From JADJGC01 sp964576925 (GTDB taxonomy: Bacteria; Zixibacteria; MSB-5A5; CAIYYT01), in assembly GCA_964576925.1 (NCBI GenBank), contig CAZNWJ010000014.1, positions 19,075 to 83,074 of the forward strand: DNA of 64,000 bases, written 5' to 3'. The position numbers and the translations under genes are program-made. Under the pieces are notes generated by a model. It saw nothing but the letters and a program-made list of their open reading frames with translations. It made no database searches and was not told where the DNA came from. Of this stretch, positions 56,199-64,000 are shown piece by piece; position 1 is the first letter of the stretch; the number at the start of each line of letters is the position of its first letter.

Positions 56199-58052
56199 TC
56201 AAGCCCTTTCCAGCGCTTCCCTGGGATAGATATCCAGCGCCAGCATCCACTCTTTCAGTTTGCGGACACGTGTGGCATCGTCAGTTGGCACCGCAAAGGG
56301 ACGGCCGCGACCATCGAGAATGATTCCGACGACGCCGCCGGAGACCGTCAGTTCACGGCGCTTGCCGGGGCCCTCGCCGAGATCAAGTTTGCCATCCGGT
56401 TCAAATGTCGCTTTGGCTTTCAGCGGTAGACCGGTCTTCTGGTCCAAACCCAGCTTGAAGAGCTTCATCTCACCGAACATGAGCTTGCCTTCTTCAACCT
56501 TGCCGTCGGGCATCTCGATACGGAACTTCATCATCTCCCGGCCTTCCTTGCTGTCGCCGCTTGGGGCGATACAGGTGCCGAGATGGATCAGGCAATCCTT
56601 GTCGAACACCTCGGTAGCAGCCTTGGGATGAACCGTCGAGAGCACACCCAATTGCGGCATCATGAAGATCGAGTCAACCGCCAGGCGCGTGATGCCCTCC
56701 GGGACAAAGGCGTCGATCATCATCAGGGCCGACTGCTGGCGCCGCGGGGCATGCGAAAGCACACCGCCCGATCCGATTAGCATGTTGAGCGTCATCATGT
56801 TAACGAGGGTTTGACCGGAGGCCTTTTGTTCGAACGCATCCGCAATTGTACGTTGTTGCTGCACGCCCTTCAGGACTGTCGCGAAATTCTTGTGCTGTAT
56901 GAAAGCGAGGCGCAACGCTTCTTTGGCGATCGCCTGCTCGAAGATTAGTTCTTCCATCGATTGCGGTATCGTCGTCGGGCGAATCATCTTGTTCTTCACA
57001 CGGTTGCGCAGATCGCGTTCATCCATGTGGAACGGTACCCAGCGCATTACGTTTTCAAGACCGGCTTCTGCAAAGACGTTCGACACTGAGTAGCTCATAC
57101 CCAGATTCGCCGACACTGTGCGGTTGAAGACACCCTGGAAGACCGAGAAAACGTCCGTTGTTGCCCCGCCAATGTCGACGCCGACAACCTCAATGTTCTC
57201 GATTTCCGAGACGGTCTTGATTATGAGCCCGACTGCCCCGGGAGTGGGCATAATCGGGGCATCGGTCATATCCATGAGTTTCTTGTAACCCGGCGCCTGG
57301 GCCATAACGTGCTCCAGGAACAGGTCGTGAATAGCCTCGCGTGCCGGCAGGAGGTTCTCCTGCTCGAGTACAGGCCGCAGATTATCGACAATCTTGAGAT
57401 CAACCTTCTTGCCAAGCGTACCGTCGACCGCCGTGCGAGCATCCTTGTTGCCGGCGTAAATCACTGGTAGCTTGTAGCTTGAGCCCAAGCGGGGCCGTGG
57501 ATCAGCAGCACCGATCAGTTCGGCCAACTCGACTACGTGAGTCGTGGTTCCTCCGTCTATGCCTCCGGAAAGCAGAATCATGTCGGGCCGCAGGTGGCGA
57601 ATCCGCTCGATCTGCTGGTAAGGCTGCCGTTTGTCGTTGGATGAGATCACGTCCATAACGATAGCGCCGGCACCAAGCGCTGCACGCTCGGCGGATTCGG
57701 CCGTCATCGAACGCACAACGCCGGCAACCATCATCTGGAGGCCGCCACCGGCTGAGCTGGTCGAGATATAGATATCGGTACCGGTCTTCGAGCCGTCCTT
57801 AGAACGGGGCGCCAGGATTTCACCTTTATCGTTCAACAGCTTACGACCAGAGAGTTCTTCGACTTCCTGCACGGCATTCAGCACTCCCATTGTCACGTCT
57901 TCAAAGGGAGCCTCAACAGTTGTGGGTGCCTCTCCGCGAACCATGAGACGGTATTGCCCGTCTGTCTTTTCGATCAGAATAGCCTTGGTCGTGGTCGACC
58001 CGCAATCAGTAGCCAGGATGACTTCAATGTCTTCGGGTTTGACATTTGCCAT
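56199..58052 (-). CDS. MutL/GlmL-type mutase-reactivating ATPase
   Basis: A 617-residue protein of the ASKHA (actin-like ATPase) fold. Motifs: ILATDCGSTTTKAILIE (phosphate 1), VVGVDIGGATTDVFSV (phosphate 2), MILLSGGIDGGTTTHVVELA (in pieces) and a conserved Lys/Cys region near the end. GlmL/MutL proteins reactivate the B12-dependent glutamate mutase. No mutase subunits are in the window, so its client is unknown. This is not the DNA mismatch-repair MutL. ATG at 58052. Confidence 0.88.
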   Translation of the reverse strand: MANVKPEDIEVILATDCGSTTTKAILIEKTDGQYRLMVRGEAPTTVEAPFEDVTMGVLNAVQEVEELSGRKLLNDKGEILAPRSKDGSKTGTDIYISTSSAGGGLQMMVAGVVRSMTAESAERAALGAGAIVMDVISSNDKRQPYQQIERIRHLRPDMILLSGGIDGGTTTHVVELAELIGAADPRPRLGSSYKLPVIYAGNKDARTAVDGTLGKKVDLKIVDNLRPVLEQENLLPAREAIHDLFLEHVMAQAPGYKKLMDMTDAPIMPTPGAVGLIIKTVSEIENIEVVGVDIGGATTDVFSVFQGVFNRTVSANLGMSYSVSNVFAEAGLENVMRWVPFHMDERDLRNRVKNKMIRPTTIPQSMEELIFEQAIAKEALRLAFIQHKNFATVLKGVQQQRTIADAFEQKASGQTLVNMMTLNMLIGSGGVLSHAPRRQQSALMMIDAFVPEGITRLAVDSIFMMPQLGVLSTVHPKAATEVFDKDCLIHLGTCIAPSGDSKEGREMMKFRIEMPDGKVEEGKLMFGEMKLFKLGLDQKTGLPLKAKATFEPDGKLDLGEGPGKRRELTVSGGVVGIILDGRGRPFAVPTDDATRVRKLKEWMLALDIYPREALERA

Positions 58053-58123
58053 TGTAAAATATCCTCAATTCCCTCAATTCCGAGCATCTTAAGAGGGCGG
58101 GATCAGCCGCCCAGAGAATGGTG

Positions 58124-58152
58124 AGTATAATATCCTTCGACGGGAAAGTCAA
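58124..58152 (-). promoter_or_regulatory. Predicted promoter of the mutL-like operon
   Basis: On the minus strand TTGACT (58152-58147) and TATACT (58129-58124) are separated by 17 bp, predicting a start near 58117 and a 65-nt leader before the mutL ATG. The leader carries a small GC hairpin. Confidence 0.55.
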
Positions 58153-58251
58153 CGACCGTGTGGTCGATTCTCTGGTCGTTTGGACGCGTTTCGCGGGATC
58201 TGGAGAACGGCAATAATCCCTTGATTTCTCCGGCTAAAGACGAGATTTTTC

Positions 58252-58279
58252 TTGACAGTTGGCTCCTAAATTTTAACTT
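58252..58279 (+). promoter_or_regulatory. Possible promoter for the dockerin protein gene
   Basis: TTGACA (58252-58257) with TAACTT (58274-58279) at 16-bp spacing. The -10 is weak. If used, the mRNA would have a long leader of about 240 nt with several small hairpins and a mini-ORF. Confidence 0.3.
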
Positions 58280-58433
58280 ACTCTATAGTTAAGCAAGGTC
58301 TTCGCTAAGACTCAAGTTGTCTTAAAAACGAAATACTTCCCGTACTAGCGGGCTCATCCATGAATGCACGAAACATGGTAATAGATGTCACAAACGTCGA
58401 ACCTTTGAACCATAATCGTGGGAGGAAGCGCCT

Positions 58434-58445
58434 ATGAGGTTGTAG
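58434..58445 (+). CDS. Candidate mini-ORF (MRL-stop) with strong RBS in a long leader
   Basis: ATG AGG TTG TAG at 58434-58445 is preceded by GGGAGGA (58420-58426) at good spacing. It lies about 80 nt before the secreted-protein gene. It may be a translated regulator or chance; only its codons and site are visible. Confidence 0.15.
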   Translation: MRL

Positions 58446-58527
58446 TCCGTCTGAAGTCCTCTCGGGCGGATTGTCCAATTGTCAGATAAAGAACCACTAA
58501 ACTTTTGCGTTAAGGAAAGGTGAATCC

Positions 58528-61500
58528 ATGAACCGATGCAGAATGACTTTCCGGATTCTCATCACTCTCCTCGCAGCTCTTTGTTTACTTACCTCGGCTG
58601 CGATCGCTAAGGAGCAGACGCTTGATGCTCCCAAGACTCTCAAGGGAAAACAAATCATCACTCCCGAGATGAAGCGCGACAACACCGTCATTACCCAGAA
58701 CGGTGGCGTCACTGTGGTGGATCCGGTTGGCGCGTATGACGGTGAAGCAACCAAGGTTGCTCCGCGTCGTGACGACCCCATTATTGTTCAACCCGACAAT
58801 CGTGCTTCGTACCTGTCCGAAGGTATGGAAGTAACTGTCCCGCCGACCGGCTGGAGCACGATAATCACGAATGCGGCCTACACCTGGAAGAAGCAGACGC
58901 TGTCCTTCCACAGCGGTACCGCTTCGGCCGACGTTGAATACGATCCGGCTCTCGTTCCTCAAGATGAGTGGATCGTCTCCCCGGCTCTCGATTTCTCCGC
59001 CGCTGCCGGCGATCTGAAGATCGAGTTCTGGTGGATGATGAGCTACTACTGGGGCGTCAGCCCGTTTGATAACTACGATCTCGAGCTGTGGATCTCGACC
59101 GACGGTGGCGGCACCTGGTCAACCAAGCTTTGGGACGAAACCGGTGAAGGCGTCTTCACGAACTTCACCTGGTACCAGGAAACCATCAGCCTTGCCGGTT
59201 ACGTTGGCCAGTCCAACGTGAAGTTGGCGTGGCACTATGTTGGTGTTGACGGCGCCCAGGCTGCCATCGACGATATCAACGTCAATGACGACCCGGCCCC
59301 GATCGGCCGTTGCTGCTATGGCTCGAATCAGTGCGCGGATGTGACCGCGGCTGACTGTTCGACCCTCGGCGGTACCTGGGATGATGCGCTGGATTGCACC
59401 AACAATCCGTGCCCGGTTGCCGGAGAAGGCGACAATTGCGGCGACCCGCTGAAGATTTCGCTCCCCGGCGACATTCCGTTCGTCGATGCGAACCAGTTTA
59501 CCTGCGGCCGCACCAACGACTACAGCACCACTTGCCTTGACTTCTATGATGGTGGCGAAGACATCGTCTATGAAATCACCGTCACGGCAGCTGTGACCGT
59601 TGACATCACCTTGAATCCCAAGGGCACAACCTACACCGGTATGGCGATCGACAACTCGGCTTGTCCGCTCGATGCCGGCGTCAGCGATTGCGTTGCCAAG
59701 TCAACCAACTCCGGTGGCACGACCCACAAGATTCTCGGCCTGGCCCTGAATCCGGGTACCTACTACCTGATGGTCGACACCTGGCCGAGCCCGGATTGTA
59801 TCCCTGATTTCGATCTGACGATCGACGTGGCGGCTCCGCCGGCCCCGGGTGCTACCTGCGCCAATCCGTACACGATCACTGCCAGTGCTGCGACACTGCC
59901 GCAGACCCTCACCGGTCTGTTCACTTGCGGCCAGGGCAATGACTACTCGACGACCTGTATGGGTTCGTACGATGGTGGCGAAGACGCCATTATCAAGCTG
60001 ACCCTGACCGAGCCGTTGGTCATCGACCTGACTCTCGATCCGTTGGGCACCACCTGGACCGGTATGGCGATCGATAACGTCTGCCCGCTGGATGCCGCAA
60101 CCGGCTCCTGCCTGGGTATCGTGACCAGCTCTGCCGGCACGCCGAAATCAATCTACGGATTGAACCTGGCGGCTGGTGACTACTACATCATGGTCGACAC
60201 TTGGCCGACCCCGAACTGCGTACCGAACTTCAACATCACCGTTGCCGGCGCAGCTCCGCCTCCGCCGAACGATCTGTGTGCGAACGCGACGCCGATCGGC
60301 GACATTGCCAGCCTCAACTTCAACACGATTACCGCCTCGGCCGGCCAGGGCGGTACCTGCATGACGTCCAAGAACGTCTGGTACCTGTTTACTGCGCCGA
60401 TCACTGGCAATGCGACAATCAGCCTTTGCGGCTCCAGCTTCGACACGAAGTTGGCTGTTTACTCCGGAGTTTGCGGCTCTCTGACAGAGCTCGCTTGCGC
60501 TGATGACGAATGCGGTGTCCAATCCGAAATCGTACTTCCGGTGATCGGTGGCAACCAGTACCTCATCGAAGTTGGCGGTTACTCCGCTAACGCCGGTGCG
60601 GGTGTGTTGACCGTCAATACCGTGGTGCCTCCGGCCAATGACAATTGTGAAGACGTAACCCCGGTCGTGTTGACCTCCGGCGTTCCAGTCCAGTTCGTTG
60701 GTGATAACACCGGTGCTTCGCCGGATTGCGCGTCGTTCCCGGGCAGCAATGCATGGGAAGCCTTCACGATTACCGAATGCTCCAACGTCCAGCTTGACTA
60801 CTGTGGCACGTCTCCGGCGTTCCAAAACGCTTGGTTAAATCTGACCACCAGCTGTCCGTGCTTGGGCTTCACCCCGGCTGGCGTGTTTGATGTTTCGACC
60901 TGCGGTGACGGCAACGTGACCATCGTTTGGTCGTCGCTTCCGGCCGGCACCTACTACTATCCGGTGCTGACTGAGGCGGGTGCCGTAGGCCCGTACACGA
61001 TCAATGTCGTCGCTGTGGCTTCTGTCGGCTACTGTGCTGCAGACGGCTTCTGCGATGAATACATCAGCCGTGTTAAGGTTGGAAGCATCGACAACGCCTC
61101 CGGCTGTTCTTCGAGCTACGACGATTACACCGCTCTTTCGACCAACATGCTGCCGACGCTGTCGTACCCGATCACCGTCACCAACGGTCTTCCGTACACC
61201 AGCGACCAGTGCGGCGTGTGGGTTGACTGGAACGGCGACGAGTGCTTCGACGCGACCGAACGGGTTCTGATGTCGGGCGGCCCGAGCTCGTTCTCTGGCA
61301 ACATCGTTCCGCCGATGAGCGCCAATGTTGGCCCGACCAGAATGCGCGTGCGCATCATGTACACCGGCACGTTGTCGCCTTGCGGCACAACCTCTTACGG
61401 CGAAGTCGAAGACTACACGATCAACGTGTTGCCGATCGTTCCGACCGCGTACATTGATCCGGATCCGCAGTACCTGTACTTCCTGTTTGCCATCACGCCG

Positions 61501-62043
61501 TTCGTAGACGACTTCTACTTCGGTATGTTCAGCGGTGGCTATACTGCGGCTGACGTCGATCTGTCGTCCGTCACGATCAATGGCATTCCGGTTGCCAGCG
61601 CTGCTGTTGAAGCCAGCCATCCGTCGTTTGTGGGACCGGTGGTCAAGGCCGAAATGACGGCGTTGAACTTCCTGCCGCCGTACGGTATTCTGTTCGACGT
61701 CAACAATGAGACCTTCACGGTTGCCGGTCAGTTCACCGATTTGACTCCGTTCTCGATCGTCGGTGACGTAGTCATCATCGGTAAGTCGACCCCGACTCCG
61801 GGACGTTACATTACTCCGAGTCTTGATTATGTCCTGCTTCCGGGTGACTTTGACGAAAGCGGCCAGATCACGGTCAGCGACGCTGTCTCCATCATCACCT
61901 ACATCTTCGCCGGCGGCACTGCTCCGGCCAACCTGGTGATCGGTGATACCGACTGCTCGCAGGTCGTGAATATCTCTGACGCGGTCCGTCTGATTCAGTA
62001 CATCTTTGGTGGTGGCCTCGCTCCGTGCGTGGCTGGCCAGTAG
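58528..62043 (+). CDS. Large secreted multi-domain protein with C-terminal dockerin
   Basis: A 1171-residue exported protein with a signal peptide (about 1-27, ending SAAIA). A choice-of-anchor-like region about 100-255 includes DLELWISTDGGGTWSTKLW. Next is a Cys-rich module GRCCYGSNQCADVTAADCST. Then come two similar PPC-like domains (about 300-430 and 445-575, each with NDYSTTC, YDGGED and DTWP blocks) and further related domains. A GEVEDY-type domain lies near 965 and a type-I dockerin at the end (GDFDESGQITVSDAVSIITY, GDTDCSQVVNISDAV). The role is probably surface attachment or polymer binding, but unproven. The ribosome-binding site AAGGAAAGG lies near 58515. A strong terminator follows. 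Confidence 0.88.
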   Translation: MNRCRMTFRILITLLAALCLLTSAAIAKEQTLDAPKTLKGKQIITPEMKRDNTVITQNGGVTVVDPVGAYDGEATKVAPRRDDPIIVQPDNRASYLSEGMEVTVPPTGWSTIITNAAYTWKKQTLSFHSGTASADVEYDPALVPQDEWIVSPALDFSAAAGDLKIEFWWMMSYYWGVSPFDNYDLELWISTDGGGTWSTKLWDETGEGVFTNFTWYQETISLAGYVGQSNVKLAWHYVGVDGAQAAIDDINVNDDPAPIGRCCYGSNQCADVTAADCSTLGGTWDDALDCTNNPCPVAGEGDNCGDPLKISLPGDIPFVDANQFTCGRTNDYSTTCLDFYDGGEDIVYEITVTAAVTVDITLNPKGTTYTGMAIDNSACPLDAGVSDCVAKSTNSGGTTHKILGLALNPGTYYLMVDTWPSPDCIPDFDLTIDVAAPPAPGATCANPYTITASAATLPQTLTGLFTCGQGNDYSTTCMGSYDGGEDAIIKLTLTEPLVIDLTLDPLGTTWTGMAIDNVCPLDAATGSCLGIVTSSAGTPKSIYGLNLAAGDYYIMVDTWPTPNCVPNFNITVAGAAPPPPNDLCANATPIGDIASLNFNTITASAGQGGTCMTSKNVWYLFTAPITGNATISLCGSSFDTKLAVYSGVCGSLTELACADDECGVQSEIVLPVIGGNQYLIEVGGYSANAGAGVLTVNTVVPPANDNCEDVTPVVLTSGVPVQFVGDNTGASPDCASFPGSNAWEAFTITECSNVQLDYCGTSPAFQNAWLNLTTSCPCLGFTPAGVFDVSTCGDGNVTIVWSSLPAGTYYYPVLTEAGAVGPYTINVVAVASVGYCAADGFCDEYISRVKVGSIDNASGCSSSYDDYTALSTNMLPTLSYPITVTNGLPYTSDQCGVWVDWNGDECFDATERVLMSGGPSSFSGNIVPPMSANVGPTRMRVRIMYTGTLSPCGTTSYGEVEDYTINVLPIVPTAYIDPDPQYLYFLFAITPFVDDFYFGMFSGGYTAADVDLSSVTINGIPVASAAVEASHPSFVGPVVKAEMTALNFLPPYGILFDVNNETFTVAGQFTDLTPFSIVGDVVIIGKSTPTPGRYITPSLDYVLLPGDFDESGQITVSDAVSIITYIFAGGTAPANLVIGDTDCSQVVNISDAVRLIQYIFGGGLAPCVAGQ

Positions 62044-62096
62044 AGATCTGATTCTAGTCAGACTCGTCTTGAACCGGGAAACCGGTAGATAAGACA

Positions 62097-62129
62097 ACGG
62101 GAGTCCTGCTTCGGCGGGACTCCCGTTTT
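62097..62129 (+). terminator. Strong intrinsic terminator after the dockerin protein gene
   Basis: A 13-bp stem (ACGGGAGTCCTGC/GCGGGACTCCCGT, one G·T) with a UUCG tetraloop, 62097-62126, followed by TTTT. It is oriented on the plus strand and lies 54 nt after the stop codon. Confidence 0.85.
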
Positions 62130-62134
62130 CGTTA

Positions 62135-62155
62135 CCAATAACATGGAGTTATTGG
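62135..62155. promoter_or_regulatory. Perfect palindrome between a terminator and a promoter
   Basis: CCAATAAC (62135-62142) pairs with GTTATTGG (62148-62155) around a 5-nt loop. It sits immediately before the predicted -35 of the protease promoter and could be an operator or a short RNA structure. Confidence 0.35.
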
Positions 62156-62156
62156 C

Positions 62157-62184
62157 TTGCTATTGTTTGAGATTACGCTATATT
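62157..62184 (+). promoter_or_regulatory. Predicted promoter of the secreted protease gene
   Basis: TTGCTA (62157-62162), a 16-bp spacer and TATATT (62179-62184) predict a start near 62191, about 50 nt before the protease ATG at 62241. The -35 is imperfect. Confidence 0.35.
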
Positions 62185-62240
62185 GCAGTGCTACAGCTTA
62201 ACCCGGAAGAGTACCACACACTTACTTTGGAGTAGGTTAC

Positions 62241-64000
62241 ATGCAACAAATCTACCGCACGTCGCCGTGTTCATCGGAAGAGACACGGCCGGCTCGTTGG
62301 CGACGGTCGAGCGCTGTTGTCGTCCTCGTGTTAGCCCTTTTGGCCGCAAAAGCCGCGGCGCAGCTGTCCGCCGGCGGCACGCCGCCGAGCTTCACCCAAC
62401 CCCTGCGGGCTGATATCCCGCGGTTGGTCATGAGCCCGGTTGACGTTCCTGCGCTTCTGGCCGAAGATGCTATCGAAGAATCGAAAGGTGTGCCCTATCG
62501 ATTCGGCTTCCCGTTTGACGGCGAATACTCCCTGGAAAACAGCGGTGTCTGGGAAAACCTTGCCGATGGCGGTCGCGTCTGGCGGCTGACCTTCGCCTCA
62601 CCGGGAGCTTATTCAATCAACTTGATCTTCAGCCGTTACCGGTTACCGGAAGGTGCGCAGTTGTTTGTTTACAACGCAGACCGGACCGATCTGATCGGTG
62701 CGTTTACGTCTCGCAACAACAAACCACATGGCGAGATGGCCACTGCCCCGGTGAAGGGTGACGAGATCACCGTCGAGTACTACGAACCGGCTGCGGTCGT
62801 CTACGAAGGCGAAATCACAATCTCGCGCGTCGTTCACGCTTACAAAGACATATTTAAGACGGCGAAGGACGCCCTTGACTTCGGCGGCTCCGGCTCGTGC
62901 AATAACAACGTCAACTGCCCGGAGGGTGCGGCCTGGCAGAAAGAAAAGCGCGCTGTCGCAATGGTGCTCCTCTCCGGTGGAACGCGCTGGTGCTCTGGCT
63001 CGATGATCAATAACGTGCGGCAGGATAAGACTCCGTACTTTTTGACCGCGAATCACTGTCTCGGTTCGTCCAACACCTGGATTATCATGTTCAACTACGA
63101 GAGCCCTACCTGTGCGAATGTTAATGGACCGACTTGGATGACCGTTCAAGGTTCGACACTGAAGGCGAACTACTCGACTTCAGATGTAGGTTTGCTGCTC
63201 CTCAATGAGGCTCCGCCGGATTCGTTCAAGGTCACGTTTAACGGTTGGAACAATGTGAACGTCAACGGTGATTCTGCTGTTGGCATTCACCACCCGGCGG
63301 GAGATATCAAGAAGATCTCCTTCGATTATGATTCTTATGAATCGACCGACTACTTGGGCAGCACGGTCAATTCGAGTCTTAGCCATTGGCGCATTGCGGT
63401 CTGGGATGACGGGACGACCGAGGGCGGATCATCCGGGTCGCCACTGTACAACAAGCAGCACCAAGTCGTCGGACAGCTTCATGGTGGTTGGGCAGCCTGC
63501 AATGACTTGCGCGCAGATTACTATGGCAAGTTCTCGCTTTCGTGGACGGGTGGAGGCACTCCGGCCACGCGCCTGCGGGATTGGCTCGATCCGGATAACA
63601 CCGGCGCGACCTTTATGAACACGTGGGATCCTTACGCCGGTGTCCAAATTGCCCACACGCCTCTGGAAGATACCAAAGACACTGTGAACAACTACCAAGT
63701 GCTCGCGACCATCACTGCGGACGCAGCATTCCATCCGGATTCTCTGCTTTTGCATTACAGTGTTGATTTCACACCGTACCTTGACACGCTGGTCGCGACG
63801 GGAAATCCGAATGAGTTCCAGGGATTCATTCCGGCACAGACTCCCGGGACATTCATCAGCTACTATCTCGAGGCGCACGCCGTTAACGGCAAGGCCGACA
63901 CTACGGAGACTTTCAATTTCCGCGTTATCGATTACGCCGTGCAGGTGTCCCCGAGCATTTCCCTGGGATCGGGGGCGGTGGATGATACGGTGTGGCACGA
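62241..64000 (+). CDS. Secreted lysyl-endopeptidase-like serine protease (partial, 3' end beyond window)
   Basis: The frame starts at ATG 62241 (GGAG at 62229-62232) and stays open to the window end, at least 586 codons, so the C-terminus is missing. A signal peptide with a long basic N-region (hydrophobic core about 24-39) precedes a proregion and a trypsin-fold domain. The catalytic triad is H272 (TANHC), D315 (STSDVGLL) and S398 (GGSSGSPL). Cys pairs lie near the His and downstream. The layout matches S1-family lysyl endopeptidase-like enzymes; the specificity is unproven. Strand-rich segments follow the protease domain. Confidence 0.85.
   Translation, partial: MQQIYRTSPCSSEETRPARWRRSSAVVVLVLALLAAKAAAQLSAGGTPPSFTQPLRADIPRLVMSPVDVPALLAEDAIEESKGVPYRFGFPFDGEYSLENSGVWENLADGGRVWRLTFASPGAYSINLIFSRYRLPEGAQLFVYNADRTDLIGAFTSRNNKPHGEMATAPVKGDEITVEYYEPAAVVYEGEITISRVVHAYKDIFKTAKDALDFGGSGSCNNNVNCPEGAAWQKEKRAVAMVLLSGGTRWCSGSMINNVRQDKTPYFLTANHCLGSSNTWIIMFNYESPTCANVNGPTWMTVQGSTLKANYSTSDVGLLLLNEAPPDSFKVTFNGWNNVNVNGDSAVGIHHPAGDIKKISFDYDSYESTDYLGSTVNSSLSHWRIAVWDDGTTEGGSSGSPLYNKQHQVVGQLHGGWAACNDLRADYYGKFSLSWTGGGTPATRLRDWLDPDNTGATFMNTWDPYAGVQIAHTPLEDTKDTVNNYQVLATITADAAFHPDSLLLHYSVDFTPYLDTLVATGNPNEFQGFIPAQTPGTFISYYLEAHAVNGKADTTETFNFRVIDYAVQVSPSISLGSGAVDDTVWH

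Larger units (their letters stand above)
58053..58527. other. 475-bp divergent intergenic region
   Basis: This gap between mutL (minus) and the dockerin protein gene (plus) contains a promoter on each strand, a hairpin in the mutL leader (GGGCGG/CCGCCC, 58095-58100 with 58107-58112) and a 3-codon mini-ORF with a strong ribosome-binding site at 58420-58445. No larger gene is seen. Confidence 0.6.

Noticed and set aside
56199..58052. MutL as the DNA mismatch-repair protein
   Set aside because: The motifs (DCGSTTTKA, DIGGATTDVF) are those of the ASKHA mutase-reactivating GlmL/MutL family. There is no GHKL ATPase or repair-MutL domain.
60835..62097. A 420-codon frame antisense to the dockerin protein
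   Set aside because: The composition is Arg/Asp/Val-rich and repetitive because it mirrors the Gly/Thr/Asp-rich repeats of the real protein. There is no ribosome-binding site and no domain.

Overview
The window looks like a chromosomal segment of an uncultured, Gram-negative, aerobic bacterium of the FCB superphylum. Candidate phylum Zixibacteria is my best guess, not a proof. The pointers are an alternative complex III (ACIII) operon fused to a caa3 oxidase operon, very short Cys-rich lipoproteins of the 'CDEDCPTCPKPP' type, a large secreted protein with a GRCCYG Cys motif and a C-terminal dockerin, an outer-membrane barrel protein, and many TTG/GTG starts. I see no transposase, integrase, prophage, CRISPR array, tRNA or rRNA. 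The segment reads as ordinary core chromosome with lineage-specific secreted proteins at its right end.

Layout. 0-1.5 kb: a multi-pass membrane protein and a small unknown. 1.6-1.86 kb: an apparent self-contained small transcription unit (promoter, 32-codon ORF, intrinsic terminator). 1.9-5.6 kb: a heterodimeric ABC exporter with one degenerate ATP site. 5.6-20.1 kb, minus strand: a 14.5-kb respiratory operon read in the order actA-actB-actC-actD-actE-actF-small membrane protein-sco-coxB-coxA-coxC-coxD(subunit IV)-ctaA-sco-DUF420, with ctaB just upstream. It encodes a quinol:cytochrome c oxidoreductase (ACIII), an A2-type caa3 cytochrome oxidase, and heme A and CuA assembly factors: an electron path from quinol to oxygen in one transcript. 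21.5-23.2 kb: an outer-membrane barrel and a propeller-like lipoprotein. 23.2-26.3 kb, minus: a three-gene phosphorelay. 26.4-29.6 kb: pth-rpsF-rpsR-DUF2232-rplI-bifunctional nuclease. 29.7-33.2 kb: a possible PP-loop/LarE-like remnant, then a tightly coupled operon of three unknown proteins, an aldo/keto reductase and a nitrilase.

33.3-37.8 kb: a secreted oligoendopeptidase F, aconitase, DoxX. 38-41.7 kb: a glycine-zipper lipoprotein, a DJ-1/PfpI protein, and an lrp-eamA-flavin protein operon. 41.9-42.7 kb: a YqjD/YqjE-like membrane-stress pair. 42.7-44.7 kb: an unknown exported protein and a lipoprotein with a probable CTG start. 45-47.1 kb: acetyl-CoA synthetase. 47.2-54.8 kb: an intergenic hairpin cluster, a small membrane protein, an FHA-GAF-PP2C phosphatase, a GT39-TPR membrane glycosyltransferase and a Ser/Thr kinase-TPR receptor. 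55-58 kb, minus: a MutL/GlmL-type mutase-reactivating ATPase with a partner carrying barrel-sandwich and KOW-like regions, but no mutase nearby. 58.5-64 kb: a 1171-residue secreted dockerin protein and a secreted lysyl-endopeptidase-like serine protease cut off by the window end.

No single locus is a proven new system. The best candidates for undescribed biology are the orphan MutL + partner pair, the three-unknown/AKR/nitrilase operon, the small membrane protein embedded between ACIII and the oxidase, and the small transcription unit at 1.6 kb.
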